Assembly (NCBI RefSeq): GCF_029893345.1
Contig: NZ_JARXVE010000009.1
Location: 62,001 to 126,000, forward strand
DNA length: 64,000 bases
Direction: 5' to 3'
Source of the DNA: Mycolicibacterium frederiksbergense
Lineage (GTDB): Bacteria; Actinomycetota; Actinomycetes; Mycobacteriales; Mycobacteriaceae
Below the pieces are notes generated by a model. That model was not told where the DNA came from. It made no database searches and saw only the letters and a program-made list of their open reading frames with translations. The position numbers and the translations under genes are program-made. This document shows positions 1 through 8,813 of this stretch, in pieces (position 1 is the first letter of the stretch; each line of letters starts with the position of its first letter).

Positions 1-96
1 ACCGGCATCGCGTTGGGCGCCATCGCCGCACTGGTGGTATTCCACGGCATGCGTTTGCTGGAGTACCTCGGCGAGATGGCGCGGGCTACTCGCTAA
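1..96 (+). CDS. C-terminus of an unidentified membrane protein (partial)
   Basis: An open frame runs from the first base to a TAA at 94-96 and encodes 31 residues. The first half is hydrophobic (ALGAIAALVVFHGMRLL) and looks like a last transmembrane helix followed by a short polar tail ending in ATR. The start lies outside the window, so the family cannot be named. It converges on the small secreted protein that ends at 108. Confidence 0.4.
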   Translation, partial: TGIALGAIAALVVFHGMRLLEYLGEMARATR

Positions 97-107
97 CCCG
101 TCGCTCC

Positions 108-359
108 TTACATCGAGTCATGGAGGAAATGGTCCAAGAACCGGTCGAGGGGACTGTTCGGGAAATGACGATCGACAAAGCGGTCGAAGTCATGGTTGGC
201 GATGACGGGATGGTTGATGATGAAGGGATGGGGCACAGGATGTTTCGGCTGCGCCTGGGCGATACCCGATCCCAGACCCAAACCGGCCCCCACCACCGAC
301 ATCGCCATCAAGACCAACCCCGCACACTTCCTCACGCGGGTGAACACAGATGCGTACAT
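108..359 (-). CDS. small secreted protein of unknown function
   Basis: An 83-residue protein. The ATG at 359 is chosen because GAGGAG lies 6 bases upstream and because it begins a classical signal peptide: a basic start (RVRK), a hydrophobic core over about residues 12-33, and an AQA-type cleavage site near residue 36. The mature part is only about 47 residues and is rich in His, Phe, Asp and Pro (several HP and DRF repeats), with no cysteine. It lies 31 bases downstream of the flavin oxygenase gene on the same strand and may be the last gene of that operon. Export is inferred; no function is recognised. Confidence 0.55.
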   Translation of the reverse strand: MYASVFTRVRKCAGLVLMAMSVVGAGLGLGSGIAQAQPKHPVPHPFIINHPVIANHDFDRFVDRHFPNSPLDRFLDHFLHDSM

Positions 360-390
360 GGCCGGCTCCTCACTTGCTGCGCTGCGCAAC

Positions 391-1416
391 CTATTGCCCC
401 AGCGCGTTGACCACCTCGCTGAACACCGACGGCAGTGCCGACGCGGCGGGGGTGATGCAGGCCCGCACCGGGCCAAAGCCGCTGCCGTGCAACAGGGCTG
501 CGGTCAGCAACCGGTACCGCCGGGTCATCGCGCGCCATTGCCGGTCGTAGTCGCCGGGCCGGTCGGCGCGGACGCACCCCACCAGGAGCTCGGCCGCGCC
601 GAAGGCCAGGCCGATGCCCTCCCCGGTGAGGGCATCGACGTAACCGGCCGCGTCGCCGACCAGCAGCACGCGCCCCGCGGCGCGGCTGCGCACCTTCTGC
701 CGCAGCGGCCCGGCCGCCCGGTCTCGGCCGTGCGGGAGCCCACGGATCCGCTCGCCGAGCTCGGGGAACGCCGGCAGGTGCTCATCAAAACCACCGCGTC
801 GCGACGTCAGGATCGCCACCCCGACACAGCTCTCGCCGACCGGCGTCACGTACGCCTCCGCGTCCGGCCCCCAGTACACCTCGACGCAGTCCGACCACGG
901 GGCGATCTGCATATGCCGCCGGATGCCCCAGCGGCGCCGATGGCCCTCGCCGGCGCTGAGTCCGAGCGATCGCCGGATCGGCGAATGCAGGCCGTCGGCG
1001 GCAGCCAGGTAGCGGGCCCGAAAACCGGCCGCGCCCACCGACATCGAATCCTGAGTCACCGGGCCGACCTCGCCCTGTACCACCCGGACCCCGGCCGCCG
1101 AAACGGCATCCGCCAGCGCGGCGTGCAGCACCGTGCGGCGCACCCCGCGGCCGGCCCCGTCGCGGAACCGGGCCTCGGCGGTCCGGCTTCCGTCCAGGTA
1201 ACGAATGCCATGGAACGGCCAATAAGCTCGGGCGTCCATCTGGACACCGAGGCGCTGCAATTGCCGGACCGAATGCGGCATCAGCCCCTCGCCGCAGGCC
1301 TTGTCGATCGGCCCCGGGCGGCGTTCCACCACCACGACTTCCAGCCCAGCCCGCGCCGCGTGCAGCGCTGTGGCCAGCCCGGCCGGGCCGCCGCCTGCGA
1401 CAAGTAGATCAATCAC
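391..1416 (-). CDS. FAD-dependent oxygenase/geranylgeranyl-reductase-like flavoprotein (SrsC-like role proposed)
   Basis: A 341-residue flavoprotein of the PHBH/geranylgeranyl-reductase superfamily. The N-terminal dinucleotide motif GGGPAGLAT is at about residues 8-16, and the second FAD motif GDAAGYVDALTGEGIGLAF is at about 253-271. The start codon overlaps the stop of the methyltransferase gene (ATGA, 1413-1416), so the two are probably translationally coupled. In Streptomyces srsABC, a type III PKS, a methyltransferase and a flavin hydroxylase make methoxylated alkylresorcinols and quinones. The same three gene types in the same order suggest that this enzyme hydroxylates the aromatic ring of a phenolic lipid. 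A reductase role on a polyprenyl substrate remains possible. Confidence 0.7.
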   Translation of the reverse strand: MIDLLVAGGGPAGLATALHAARAGLEVVVVERRPGPIDKACGEGLMPHSVRQLQRLGVQMDARAYWPFHGIRYLDGSRTAEARFRDGAGRGVRRTVLHAALADAVSAAGVRVVQGEVGPVTQDSMSVGAAGFRARYLAAADGLHSPIRRSLGLSAGEGHRRRWGIRRHMQIAPWSDCVEVYWGPDAEAYVTPVGESCVGVAILTSRRGGFDEHLPAFPELGERIRGLPHGRDRAAGPLRQKVRSRAAGRVLLVGDAAGYVDALTGEGIGLAFGAAELLVGCVRADRPGDYDRQWRAMTRRYRLLTAALLHGSGFGPVRACITPAASALPSVFSEVVNALGQ

Positions 1417-1922
1417 GTCAATCCTTGCAGCGCTTCGTTTTCCACCCGGACCCGGGTCCGCAACAGTGCCGCGTTAGCCGCCGAGAACACCAGCGCGGTG
1501 ATCCAGGCGCCACCGGCCAACGGCAATGCGGCCCCTTCGGTGACCACCGCCACGTAGTTCGGGTGCGGCACCACCCGGTAGGGACCATTGACGACGCGCC
1601 TGGCGCCGGGCACCACCACAACCCGGGTGTTCCACTGCCGGCCCAGCGTGGCGATGCACCACCAGCGCAGCCCCTGGGCGGCGAGCACGACCGCAAACAT
1701 CAGCCGGCCCAGCGCCGGCCGGGACCGCCGTCGGCGCGCCTCCAGCACCGAACCGAGCAACAACCCGCTGTGCAGCGCCACCATCACCGGATAGTGGCCG
1801 GCCCCGAACTCCTTGCCGCCGTGGGCTTTACTCCACCGCAGATTACGCTGGGACACCACCAGTTCGAGCACTCTCTCGGCGGCGATCACCGCGATCAGCG
1901 CGGTAAACCTGTTGGCGCTCAT
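1413..1922 (-). CDS. isoprenylcysteine carboxyl methyltransferase-like membrane methyltransferase
   Basis: A 169-residue integral membrane protein of the ICMT/phospholipid methyltransferase family. Several hydrophobic segments precede the family's C-terminal signature, here NGPYRVVPHPNYVAVVTEG, where the RxxxHPxY pattern helps bind S-adenosylmethionine. The start at 1922 gives an ATGA overlap with the stop of the polyketide synthase gene, and its own stop overlaps the flavoprotein start, so all three genes appear coupled. The family methylates prenylcysteines, phospholipids or, in phenolic-lipid clusters, ring hydroxyls. From the neighbours I infer O-methylation of a polyketide-derived phenol in the membrane. 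Confidence 0.72.
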   Translation of the reverse strand: MSANRFTALIAVIAAERVLELVVSQRNLRWSKAHGGKEFGAGHYPVMVALHSGLLLGSVLEARRRRSRPALGRLMFAVVLAAQGLRWWCIATLGRQWNTRVVVVPGARRVVNGPYRVVPHPNYVAVVTEGAALPLAGGAWITALVFSAANAALLRTRVRVENEALQGLT

Positions 1923-3022
1923 CAGCGCCAGCGCAGCAGGACGAGTTCCGAGCAGAAGCCCGGACCCATCGCCATCATCACGCCGGCTGTGCCCGGCGCA
2001 GGTCGCTTGTAGATGGTGTCGCGCAGCACGTGCAGCACCGAGGACGAGGACAGGTTGCCGACTTCGGCGAGCGACTGCCAGGTCAGATCCAGTGCGTCGT
2101 CGGGTAATCCGAGGGTGTCGATGATCGCCTCGATCACCTTCGGGCCACCCGGATGGCTCACCCAGGCGGACACATCCTCGACCGAAAGGCCATGTTCGCC
2201 AAGGAATCCGGTGACGTCGTCGCCCAGGTAGCGACCCACGAAACCCGGAACCTCGGCACTGAGCACGATCTCGAAGCCATCGGAGCCGATATCCCAGCCC
2301 ATGGCATGCAGCGAGTCGGGATAAAGGTGGCTGCACGAGTCCAGCACGTCGGGTCCGGTGGGATTGAGCTGCCGCGCCCGTCGCTCGCCGACGGCCACCA
2401 CCGCGGCCGCCCCGTCGCCGAACAGTGCACCGGCGACCAGTGTCGGCATCGAGGGATTGTGCTTGCGGGTCAGCGAACACAGCTCCACCGACACCAGGAC
2501 GGCCACCTTGTCTGGGGCGCCGCGCAGATAGTCGTTGAGCCGGGCTATCCCGGCGGCACCGGCCACACAGCCCAGCCCGAAGATCGGAATGCGGCGCACA
2601 TCGGGCCGCAGCCCGAGCCGACCGGCAATGCGGGCGTCCAGCGATGGCACCGCCGCACCGGTGACGGTGGTCGTGACAATCAGATCGACATCCTGCGGGC
2701 GCAGGCCCGCCTCATCCAGGGCCCCCGACAGCGCCGCGCAGCCCAGGTCGGTTGCGTGTTCGATGAACAGGCTGTTGGTTTCGCCGAAATCATCGAGCCG
2801 GGAGTATTCCTCGAGTGGCAGTACGAGATACCTGCTGTTCACTTTCGCGCTCTTGTGCAGGGCCCGCACGATGTCCTCGACCTCGGAGTACCCGGGGAGG
2901 TCCAGCAGGGCGCTGGTGACCTCGTCCTGGGTATATCGATGAGGTGGCAGTACGGCATGAACGCCGGCAATGGTGCTGTGACTGCGCAGTCTCGCGAAGC
3001 TGTTTCCCCTACCTATTCCCAT
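1922..3022 (-). CDS. type III polyketide synthase (chalcone/alkylresorcinol synthase family)
   Basis: A 366-residue homodimer-type ketosynthase. The catalytic triad is visible: Cys152 in FGLGCVAGAAG, His290 in WVSHPGGPK and Asn323 in VGNLSSSS; the GFGPG-like loop appears as MGPGF near the C-terminus. The family condenses a CoA starter with malonyl-CoA units into pyrones or resorcinols; mycobacterial members (Pks10, Pks11, Pks18) accept long acyl-CoAs. I chose the ATG at 3022 because longer starts would run into the lipoprotein gene ending at 3061; an internal GTG near residue 21 is an alternative. It is first in a three-gene coupled operon with the methyltransferase and flavoprotein. Confidence 0.85.
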   Translation of the reverse strand: MGIGRGNSFARLRSHSTIAGVHAVLPPHRYTQDEVTSALLDLPGYSEVEDIVRALHKSAKVNSRYLVLPLEEYSRLDDFGETNSLFIEHATDLGCAALSGALDEAGLRPQDVDLIVTTTVTGAAVPSLDARIAGRLGLRPDVRRIPIFGLGCVAGAAGIARLNDYLRGAPDKVAVLVSVELCSLTRKHNPSMPTLVAGALFGDGAAAVVAVGERRARQLNPTGPDVLDSCSHLYPDSLHAMGWDIGSDGFEIVLSAEVPGFVGRYLGDDVTGFLGEHGLSVEDVSAWVSHPGGPKVIEAIIDTLGLPDDALDLTWQSLAEVGNLSSSSVLHVLRDTIYKRPAPGTAGVMMAMGPGFCSELVLLRWR

Positions 3023-3060
3023 ACCTGTAGTACGGGGCCGCACCCCAGGCGGTTCAATCG

Positions 3061-4494
3061 TCAGCCGCGGTTTCGCTGTCCCCGCGCCGGCACCCCGTTG
3101 GGGCCCTCGATCGACTGCGCATAGGTGCCGACGATGAACGCCACCGCCGATCCCATGATTCCCAGGGCATGGGCGTCGACATTGTCGATGGTATCTCGGG
3201 CGGTGTGATAGTTCGGATCGAAGGCCACCCTGGCCCGCCCACCCCACAATCGGGCCTGTACTTCGGTTTTACGCTGCGACGATCCGGTGGTCACCCCGCC
3301 GACCGGCACTCCGGCCTGCAGGAACGGGTGGTAGTCGGTGGTGGCGCTGATCGGCATGTCCGCCGGCCGCACCCCGGCCAGGTTGAGATAACCGGCCATG
3401 GTCCGTTCGATGCCGGCCGACCCCTCGGGCAGCTGCTTGGGGTCGGTGGCCTGGCCGGATTGGTCACCGTCGTAGGTGAAGAACCCGGCGTTGGGTGAGC
3501 CGAGCATGTCGAAGTTCAGGTACAGCGCGAGATCGTCGAGTTGGTCCAGTGTCAGGTCGCGCACGTAGCGCGTCGACCCCTCCAGTCCCATTTCCTCGGC
3601 GCCCCAGAACGCGAACCGCACCGCGTTGCGGGTGTTCGGCGAACTGCCCAGTTGCAGCGCGGTTTCCAATACCGCGGCCACCCCGGAACCGTTGTCGTTG
3701 ATGCCCGGTCCTCCGCCCACACTGTCCAGGTGCGCACCCACCAGCACCACATCGGAGGCTGAGCCGGTCTTGGTCTGGGCCGTCAGGTTCCGGGCTTTGA
3801 TCATTTCGGCTTTGCCGTCGAGCTTCAGCCGAACCGGGGCGCTGGTGAGCCGCAGCGCCGCATCAGCGGTCTTGTCGATGATTCCGACCGGAACGGTGAG
3901 TTGGCGGTAGTAGCCGGTGGTGAACAGCCCACCCGGACTTGGCCGGTCGGTACTGACCACCAGCAAACCCACCGCACCCCCGGCCAGTGCGGTGTTCTGT
4001 TTCACCACAACCGAACACCCGGTGTCGTCGACCACCGCGATCGCGCCGGTCACGTTCACCGACCCATAGTCGGTGGCCGCGCAACCCGCGGGTGTGACCG
4101 GACGCAACGTGGGGGCGCTGAGCCCGCCGGGCGCCGTCGTCACCAGCATCGACGCCTGGTCTACCCGGTGGTCGCGGCCGGACACGGTCAGCGCGGGACT
4201 GCCCCCACGCATCGCGCCCATCCGTTCGAATTCCGGGGTTTGCACGTCGAACCCCTTGTCCCGCAGGAGTTGTGCCACATAGTCGACGCTGGCGTCGTAA
4301 CCGGGGCTGCCGACCGCCCGATTACCGTCGTGGGCATCGGCGATCTCCTGAAACTTGCGCAGGTGGGCGAACATGGCGTCGACGGTGACCTTGCCGGCCA
4401 GTTCCTGCGGCTGGACGGCCGCCGGCGACGGTTGCGCCGAGCATGCTGCCAGCGCGGCGCCCAGCAATATCGCCGCGAGTCGACGCACCCTCAC
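3061..4494 (-). CDS. M28-family aminopeptidase lipoprotein, LpqL paralog
   Basis: A 477-residue exported lipoprotein. The signal sequence ends in the lipobox LAAC (Cys18). A PA-type insert domain (about residues 120-230) is followed by the M28 zinc peptidase core: VLVGAHLDSVGGGPGINDNGSG carries the first metal His and bridging Asp, FWGAEEMGLEGS the catalytic Glu pair, and DYHPFLQAGVP the later His. M28 enzymes remove N-terminal amino acids; anchored outside the membrane it would act on peptides in the envelope. Its ATG overlaps the stop of the neighbouring paralog by 4 bases. The two proteins share most motifs, pointing to tandem duplication. Confidence 0.85.
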   Translation of the reverse strand: MRVRRLAAILLGAALAACSAQPSPAAVQPQELAGKVTVDAMFAHLRKFQEIADAHDGNRAVGSPGYDASVDYVAQLLRDKGFDVQTPEFERMGAMRGGSPALTVSGRDHRVDQASMLVTTAPGGLSAPTLRPVTPAGCAATDYGSVNVTGAIAVVDDTGCSVVVKQNTALAGGAVGLLVVSTDRPSPGGLFTTGYYRQLTVPVGIIDKTADAALRLTSAPVRLKLDGKAEMIKARNLTAQTKTGSASDVVLVGAHLDSVGGGPGINDNGSGVAAVLETALQLGSSPNTRNAVRFAFWGAEEMGLEGSTRYVRDLTLDQLDDLALYLNFDMLGSPNAGFFTYDGDQSGQATDPKQLPEGSAGIERTMAGYLNLAGVRPADMPISATTDYHPFLQAGVPVGGVTTGSSQRKTEVQARLWGGRARVAFDPNYHTARDTIDNVDAHALGIMGSAVAFIVGTYAQSIEGPNGVPARGQRNRG

Positions 4495-5996
4495 TGAGCG
4501 GTCATCTGGTTCCGGGTGCGATCCGTGCGAACCGGTAAACCGTTGCGGCCCTGCTGATCTTGGGCATACAGCCCAACAGCGAATCCGACACCTTCACCAT
4601 GTATCCGTAACGCGTCGCGGTTCACGTGCTCAAGGGTATCGGCGCTCTTGTGATAGTTCGGGTCGAATGGTTGATCGACCTGACCAGCCCACAACTTGGC
4701 TTCCTCGGCGTCCATCTTGTCCTCGGCTCCGGAGAACAAACCACCGGCGGGAATGCCGGCCAGGGTGAACCCGTCATAGTCCGAGCGACCGTCGAAATTG
4801 GTGTCGCGCGGCGTTTTTCCGGCGTTTTGCAGGTAGGTCGCCAGGGTGCGCTCGATTCCCGCCGAGCCCTCCGGGACAACCGGACGCCCCCGCTCGTCGG
4901 GTGGCGCGGACTGATCGCCGTCGTAGGTGAAGTACCCGGCGTTGGGTGAGCCGAGCATGTCGAAGTTCAGGTAGAGGGCAATGTCCTTGAGCTCGTCGAG
5001 GTCCAGGGATTCGACGTAGTTGGTCGATCCGCGCAAACCTTCCTCCTCGGCACCCCAGAAGCCGAATCGCACCGCGTTGGCCACCTCCGGTGAACTGCCC
5101 AGCTGCAGAGCGGTTTCCAGCACCGCGGCCACCCCGGAACCGTTGTCGTTGATGCCGGGGCCTTCCGGCACGCTGTCGAGGTGGGCCCCGGCCATGACCA
5201 CGTCGGAAGTCGATCCGGTCTTGGTCTGCGCGATGATGTTGCGGGTGCGCTCGGTGCGCACCCCGGCGGTGAGCTTGAGGGTGGTGGGGCCGGGTGCGGT
5301 GCGCAGCCGGGCGCCGTCCGCCTTGGTGACGCTGACCACGGGGATCTTGACGTCGGTGTCGCCTCCCAGCGTTCCGCCCATCTTCTCCTCGTTGTTGGTG
5401 TTGACCACGATCAGCGCGACGGCGCCGCGCTCGGCGGCCGCGGCCTGCTTGTCCGCAAAGGGGCAGGCGCCGCGGTCGACCAACACCACCGCACCGGCGA
5501 CCGGTAGCCCGTCATAATCGGCAGCCTGGCAACCCGGGGAATCCTCCACCCTGGCCGGCACCAGCGGCCCGGACACACCTTCGGACGAGGTTCCGATGGT
5601 GAACTCCAACGGCTTCGCGGCGACCGCCTGGCCGGCGACCGTGACCTGCGGGTCCTCGGCGAACGGCAGCCGCACCTCGAATTCCGGGGTCTGCACGTCA
5701 AAACCCTTGTTCCGCAGCGCGTCGACCACGTAGTCCACGCTCGCGTCGTATCCGGAGGTGCCCAGCGCACGGTTGCCGCCATGAGCATCAGCAATATCCT
5801 GCAGCTTGCGCAGGTGGCCCATCATCGCGTCGGCCGACACCCGGTCGCGTAGCTGGTCGGCAAACTGCACCGCCTCCGCCGAGGACCCTCGGGGCTGCTG
5901 TCCATTGGTCTGCAATTCGGTCTTTGCATCACAGCCGGCCAGCCCTGCGGTCAGAGCCAACGCGCCGAGAACCGCCCCCGTCGAAGTACGTCGCAT
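4491..5996 (-). CDS. lpqL: M28-family aminopeptidase lipoprotein, LpqL
   Basis: A 501-residue lipoprotein (504 if a GTG at 6005 is used). The signal peptide ends at the lipobox LAGC. The stretch from RVSADAMMGHLRKLQDIA through GFDVQTPEFEV matches what I remember of M. tuberculosis LpqL (Rv0418). The M28 core shows AGAHLDSVPEGPGINDNGSG, FWGAEEEGLRGS and the C-terminal region with YDGFTLAGIPAGG; the PA domain lies between residues about 130 and 250. Function: zinc aminopeptidase on the outer face of the membrane. It leads a two-gene operon with its paralog and is divergent from the EspC-like gene at 6117. Which of the two copies is the true lpqL ortholog should be settled by a tree. Confidence 0.85.
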   Translation of the reverse strand: MRRTSTGAVLGALALTAGLAGCDAKTELQTNGQQPRGSSAEAVQFADQLRDRVSADAMMGHLRKLQDIADAHGGNRALGTSGYDASVDYVVDALRNKGFDVQTPEFEVRLPFAEDPQVTVAGQAVAAKPLEFTIGTSSEGVSGPLVPARVEDSPGCQAADYDGLPVAGAVVLVDRGACPFADKQAAAAERGAVALIVVNTNNEEKMGGTLGGDTDVKIPVVSVTKADGARLRTAPGPTTLKLTAGVRTERTRNIIAQTKTGSTSDVVMAGAHLDSVPEGPGINDNGSGVAAVLETALQLGSSPEVANAVRFGFWGAEEEGLRGSTNYVESLDLDELKDIALYLNFDMLGSPNAGYFTYDGDQSAPPDERGRPVVPEGSAGIERTLATYLQNAGKTPRDTNFDGRSDYDGFTLAGIPAGGLFSGAEDKMDAEEAKLWAGQVDQPFDPNYHKSADTLEHVNRDALRIHGEGVGFAVGLYAQDQQGRNGLPVRTDRTRNQMTAQ

Positions 5997-6116
5997 TGCA
6001 CCCACGGTAGCCGGTGGGAGCGACTAGCCCCGGGGAACAATTGGTTGCCGCAGGAAGCATCACGTTGAACAGAATTAGCGTCTTGGGTCTCTCCGCCATG
6101 GCACTACGCTCCCGAT

Positions 6117-6422
6117 ATGGGTGCACCGCTGAAAGTCGCTCCGGCCGGGCTGCGGTCGGCCGCTGCGGCCGAAACCTCGGTCGGCGAGTTCATCTCGGGT
6201 CTACGGATCGGGGAACGATTGGCCTCCGCGGCGGCAGCCATGCCGGGCCTGCAAAGCGGAGCGGCGTGCGGTGAGGTCGGTCCGGTCATCGACACCACAG
6301 CCCAGGGCGTCGGCAGCGAGGTCGGCGCACATGCCAACAAACTGACCTACGCCGCCGATGCCTACCAACGCACCGACGAGGAGTACGCGCGCCGGCTGAA
6401 CCCAGCACGACCAATGAGTTGA
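6117..6422 (+). CDS. EspC-like ESX-secretion associated protein (DUF2580)
   Basis: A 101-residue small helical protein. A helical hairpin is followed near the C-terminus by YQRTDEEYARRL, containing the YxxxD/E type VII secretion signal (Tyr and Asp spaced by three residues). This architecture is typical of EspC/DUF2580 proteins, which pair with a larger ESX substrate. The next gene starts 2 bases downstream and has an ESX-like N-terminus, so the two probably form a co-secreted pair. The set resembles M. tuberculosis Rv2078-Rv2079-lppJ as I recall it. Confidence 0.7.
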   Translation: MGAPLKVAPAGLRSAAAAETSVGEFISGLRIGERLASAAAAMPGLQSGAACGEVGPVIDTTAQGVGSEVGAHANKLTYAADAYQRTDEEYARRLNPARPMS

Positions 6423-6423
6423 C

Positions 6424-8301
6424 GTGCCGGTTTCGATCTCTCAGGTGGAAGCGGCCAATCCTGAGGCAGTGGTGCGCAGCGGCGCCGACATCGGCGACCG
6501 GGCAACAGCGCTGGCCGCCCAGATCGACCAGCAGCAGGCCACCATCGACAAGCTGCGCTCCGGCTGGTCGGGCACCTCGGCAGACGCCGCCATCGCCAGC
6601 GCCACCGCGTCACTGCAACGCATGCAGCGTCTCCACGACGCCCTGACCGGGTTGCAATCCCCCCTGCAGGATGGCGGAACGGACCTGGTGCAGCAGCGCA
6701 GTCGCATCGTGAGCACCGTCGACCAGCTTCGAGGGCAAGGATGGCAGGTCGCCGACGACGGAACCGTGTCGATCCGTCCGGGTAGCGTGCTCGACGCCTT
6801 CGCCCGGCTGAGCCCGCTGAACCGGATGATGCTGCAGGCGCTAGCCGCGAAGGCGTCGCTGGAACTGAAGACGCTACTCGCACAGTTCGAAACCACCGAC
6901 AACAAGGTCGGGCAACAGATCCGCGCCGCCGCGGCGGCGCTCAGCGGGCCGGCCGCCAAGGAGTCGCCCGCGCCGACCGGCCCCAAGGCACTGGTCGACC
7001 GACTGGCCGGGATGACGCCCGATGAGCGGGCTGCCTTCCTCGCGGAGTTGAGCCCGGAAACCGTGCACGAGATGGTGCTCGCCGACCCGCAGGTTATGGG
7101 CAACACCGACGGCGTGCCGTTCGACACCCGGATCGAAGCCAACAACATCAACATCCGCAACGCGCTGGCCGAGGAGTTGCAGAAACAGCCACCCGATGAC
7201 GTCCGGGTCAAGCAACTGCAAGCCATGCTCACCCCGATCAAGGATCCCAACGACAGCGGAACGATGGTGCCGCGCAAGTTCGTCGCGTTCTCCACCGAGG
7301 GAAACGGGCGGATGATCGAGATGATCGGTGAGATCAAGCCCGGCATCAAGGGCGTCGGCGTGGTCGTGCCCGGCACGAATACCAACCTCAACGGCAGCGG
7401 CTCGAATCACGAATCGGCAGTGCAACTGGCCGCGCAAAGCGACTCGCCCATCTTTCTGTATATGGGTGACGACTTCCCGCAAGGGCTGGACAAGGCGGCC
7501 GACCCGTCTTACGCCGCGTCGATGGCCCCGAAGCTGGTGTCGTTCGGACACGAGATCGACCGGGCGGTGGGTCAAGGCGCACCGGGCACACCCGTGACCT
7601 ATATCGGCCATTCCTATGGCGGTGCCATCGTCGGAACCGCCGAGCAGATGGGATTACGTGCCGACCGTGTCCTGCACGCCTCGTCGGCCGGCACCGGAAT
7701 CCTCACCGGGGAGTACACCAACCCGAACCCGAACGTTCAGCGCTACTCGATGACGGCGCCAGGAGACCCGATCGCGTTGGTCCAGTCGTTGCCGCGCGAC
7801 GTATCCCTCTCGAATATCCCGGGAGTCGACTCGATACCGGGGATTCCGCACAACGTCGACGGGCGAATCGGCAATCCACTGGGCGGCCTGCCGTCGGCAA
7901 CCGATCCCGACAACATTCCCGGTGTCACCCGTCTGGACACGGGATATTACGGCCGGGAAGGCGAGCATGCCAACCAGCCGATCGTGGGCCCCGATGGGCA
8001 CGGAAAGTATTGGGACGACTATGAATCAGACGCGTTCCGCAATATGGTCGCCGTCATCCAGGGCGGTGAAGCCAACGGTTATGTGGAGCGCGGCATCCAG
8101 ACCGATTACGTGGACATCAACGTCGGTGACGACGGCAACTTCGGGGCCGAAGCCGCCGATCAGGGCCGAGCCGCCGCCGGGCCGAAGATCCCCGAACTCC
8201 CGTGGGACAACGGCGGATCCTACGATCGACGGCAACATCCATGGGACAATCCGGTCGTGACTGACAATCCCGGCAGCGGACCGCGAGTGCAGGTCAAATG
8301 A
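6424..8301 (+). CDS. DUF1023 alpha/beta hydrolase with ESX-like N-terminal domain
   Basis: A 625-residue protein beginning at a GTG one base after the previous stop. Residues 1-120 form a WXG100-like helical hairpin with the turn SGWSGTSAD. Residues about 250-480 are a DUF1023 alpha/beta hydrolase: KGVGVVVPGTNTNL precedes the strand-nucleophile motif YIGHSYGGAIVG, where Ser is the likely nucleophile. The C-terminal 100 residues are Gly/Asp/Pro-rich and probably extended. Related mycobacterial proteins (Rv2079 type) sit beside a small EspC-like gene and a lipoprotein, as here. Secretion by a type VII system and an esterase or lipase activity in the envelope are inferences. Confidence 0.75.
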   Translation: MPVSISQVEAANPEAVVRSGADIGDRATALAAQIDQQQATIDKLRSGWSGTSADAAIASATASLQRMQRLHDALTGLQSPLQDGGTDLVQQRSRIVSTVDQLRGQGWQVADDGTVSIRPGSVLDAFARLSPLNRMMLQALAAKASLELKTLLAQFETTDNKVGQQIRAAAAALSGPAAKESPAPTGPKALVDRLAGMTPDERAAFLAELSPETVHEMVLADPQVMGNTDGVPFDTRIEANNINIRNALAEELQKQPPDDVRVKQLQAMLTPIKDPNDSGTMVPRKFVAFSTEGNGRMIEMIGEIKPGIKGVGVVVPGTNTNLNGSGSNHESAVQLAAQSDSPIFLYMGDDFPQGLDKAADPSYAASMAPKLVSFGHEIDRAVGQGAPGTPVTYIGHSYGGAIVGTAEQMGLRADRVLHASSAGTGILTGEYTNPNPNVQRYSMTAPGDPIALVQSLPRDVSLSNIPGVDSIPGIPHNVDGRIGNPLGGLPSATDPDNIPGVTRLDTGYYGREGEHANQPIVGPDGHGKYWDDYESDAFRNMVAVIQGGEANGYVERGIQTDYVDINVGDDGNFGAEAADQGRAAAGPKIPELPWDNGGSYDRRQHPWDNPVVTDNPGSGPRVQVK

Positions 8302-8807
8302 GGCTCATCACAACAGTTTTCGTGACATTGCTGGTGATATTCACGAGCTCCTGCGGGTTCTTCCGGAACGATCGTCCGGCTACCGAAGATGAGGCGACGA
8401 TGCAACCCACCACATTGACCGTCACCGAGGCCGCGCGCGTAGCGGCCGGCTATGTGTCCATGGTCATCGACAAGCCGGTCGACCCCAACCCCGCCTACGC
8501 ACGAAAGATCGGGTGCCGCACCGATGATGCGTTGAGGTCGGTCGGCCCGCCGTGGAAGGTGCAGGTGTACGAGTCGGTGCGCGACCCGGCGCCGGAGCAG
8601 GTCGAGGCGGTTTTCCAACGCATCGGCACCCTGGTCGGACAAGGCTTTGAAGCTGTCCCTTGGACGCGACCGGATCCAGAACCTGCCAACGACAAGACAT
8701 ACCGCGATGGCCGCGGCTACGTCGTCTTCGCCAAGGCTGAAACCAGACCCGGCGGCGAGAACGTGCTCACAGTCCGAGCCACCTCTCCGTGCGCCGAAGA
8801 TGATTAA
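8298..8807 (+). CDS. putative lipoprotein, LppJ-like
   Basis: A 169-residue predicted lipoprotein. A short signal sequence with a hydrophobic core (LITTVFVTLLVIF) ends at a TSSC lipobox (Cys19). The mature domain contains two further cysteines, one in GCRTDDALR and one near the C-terminus (SPCAEDD), which may form a disulfide. The start overlaps the preceding stop as ATGA (8298-8301), so it is coupled to the DUF1023 gene. The position matches lppJ (Rv2080) after Rv2079. It may be an accessory or protective partner of the hydrolase; no activity is known. Confidence 0.7.
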   Translation: MRLITTVFVTLLVIFTSSCGFFRNDRPATEDEATMQPTTLTVTEAARVAAGYVSMVIDKPVDPNPAYARKIGCRTDDALRSVGPPWKVQVYESVRDPAPEQVEAVFQRIGTLVGQGFEAVPWTRPDPEPANDKTYRDGRGYVVFAKAETRPGGENVLTVRATSPCAEDD

Positions 8808-8813
8808 CGGCGG

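Noticed and set aside
196..1407. Long open frame opposite the flavoprotein gene
   Set aside because: It lacks family features, has Arg/Pro/His-rich composition and mirrors the codon pattern of the real gene on the other strand; common in GC-rich DNA.
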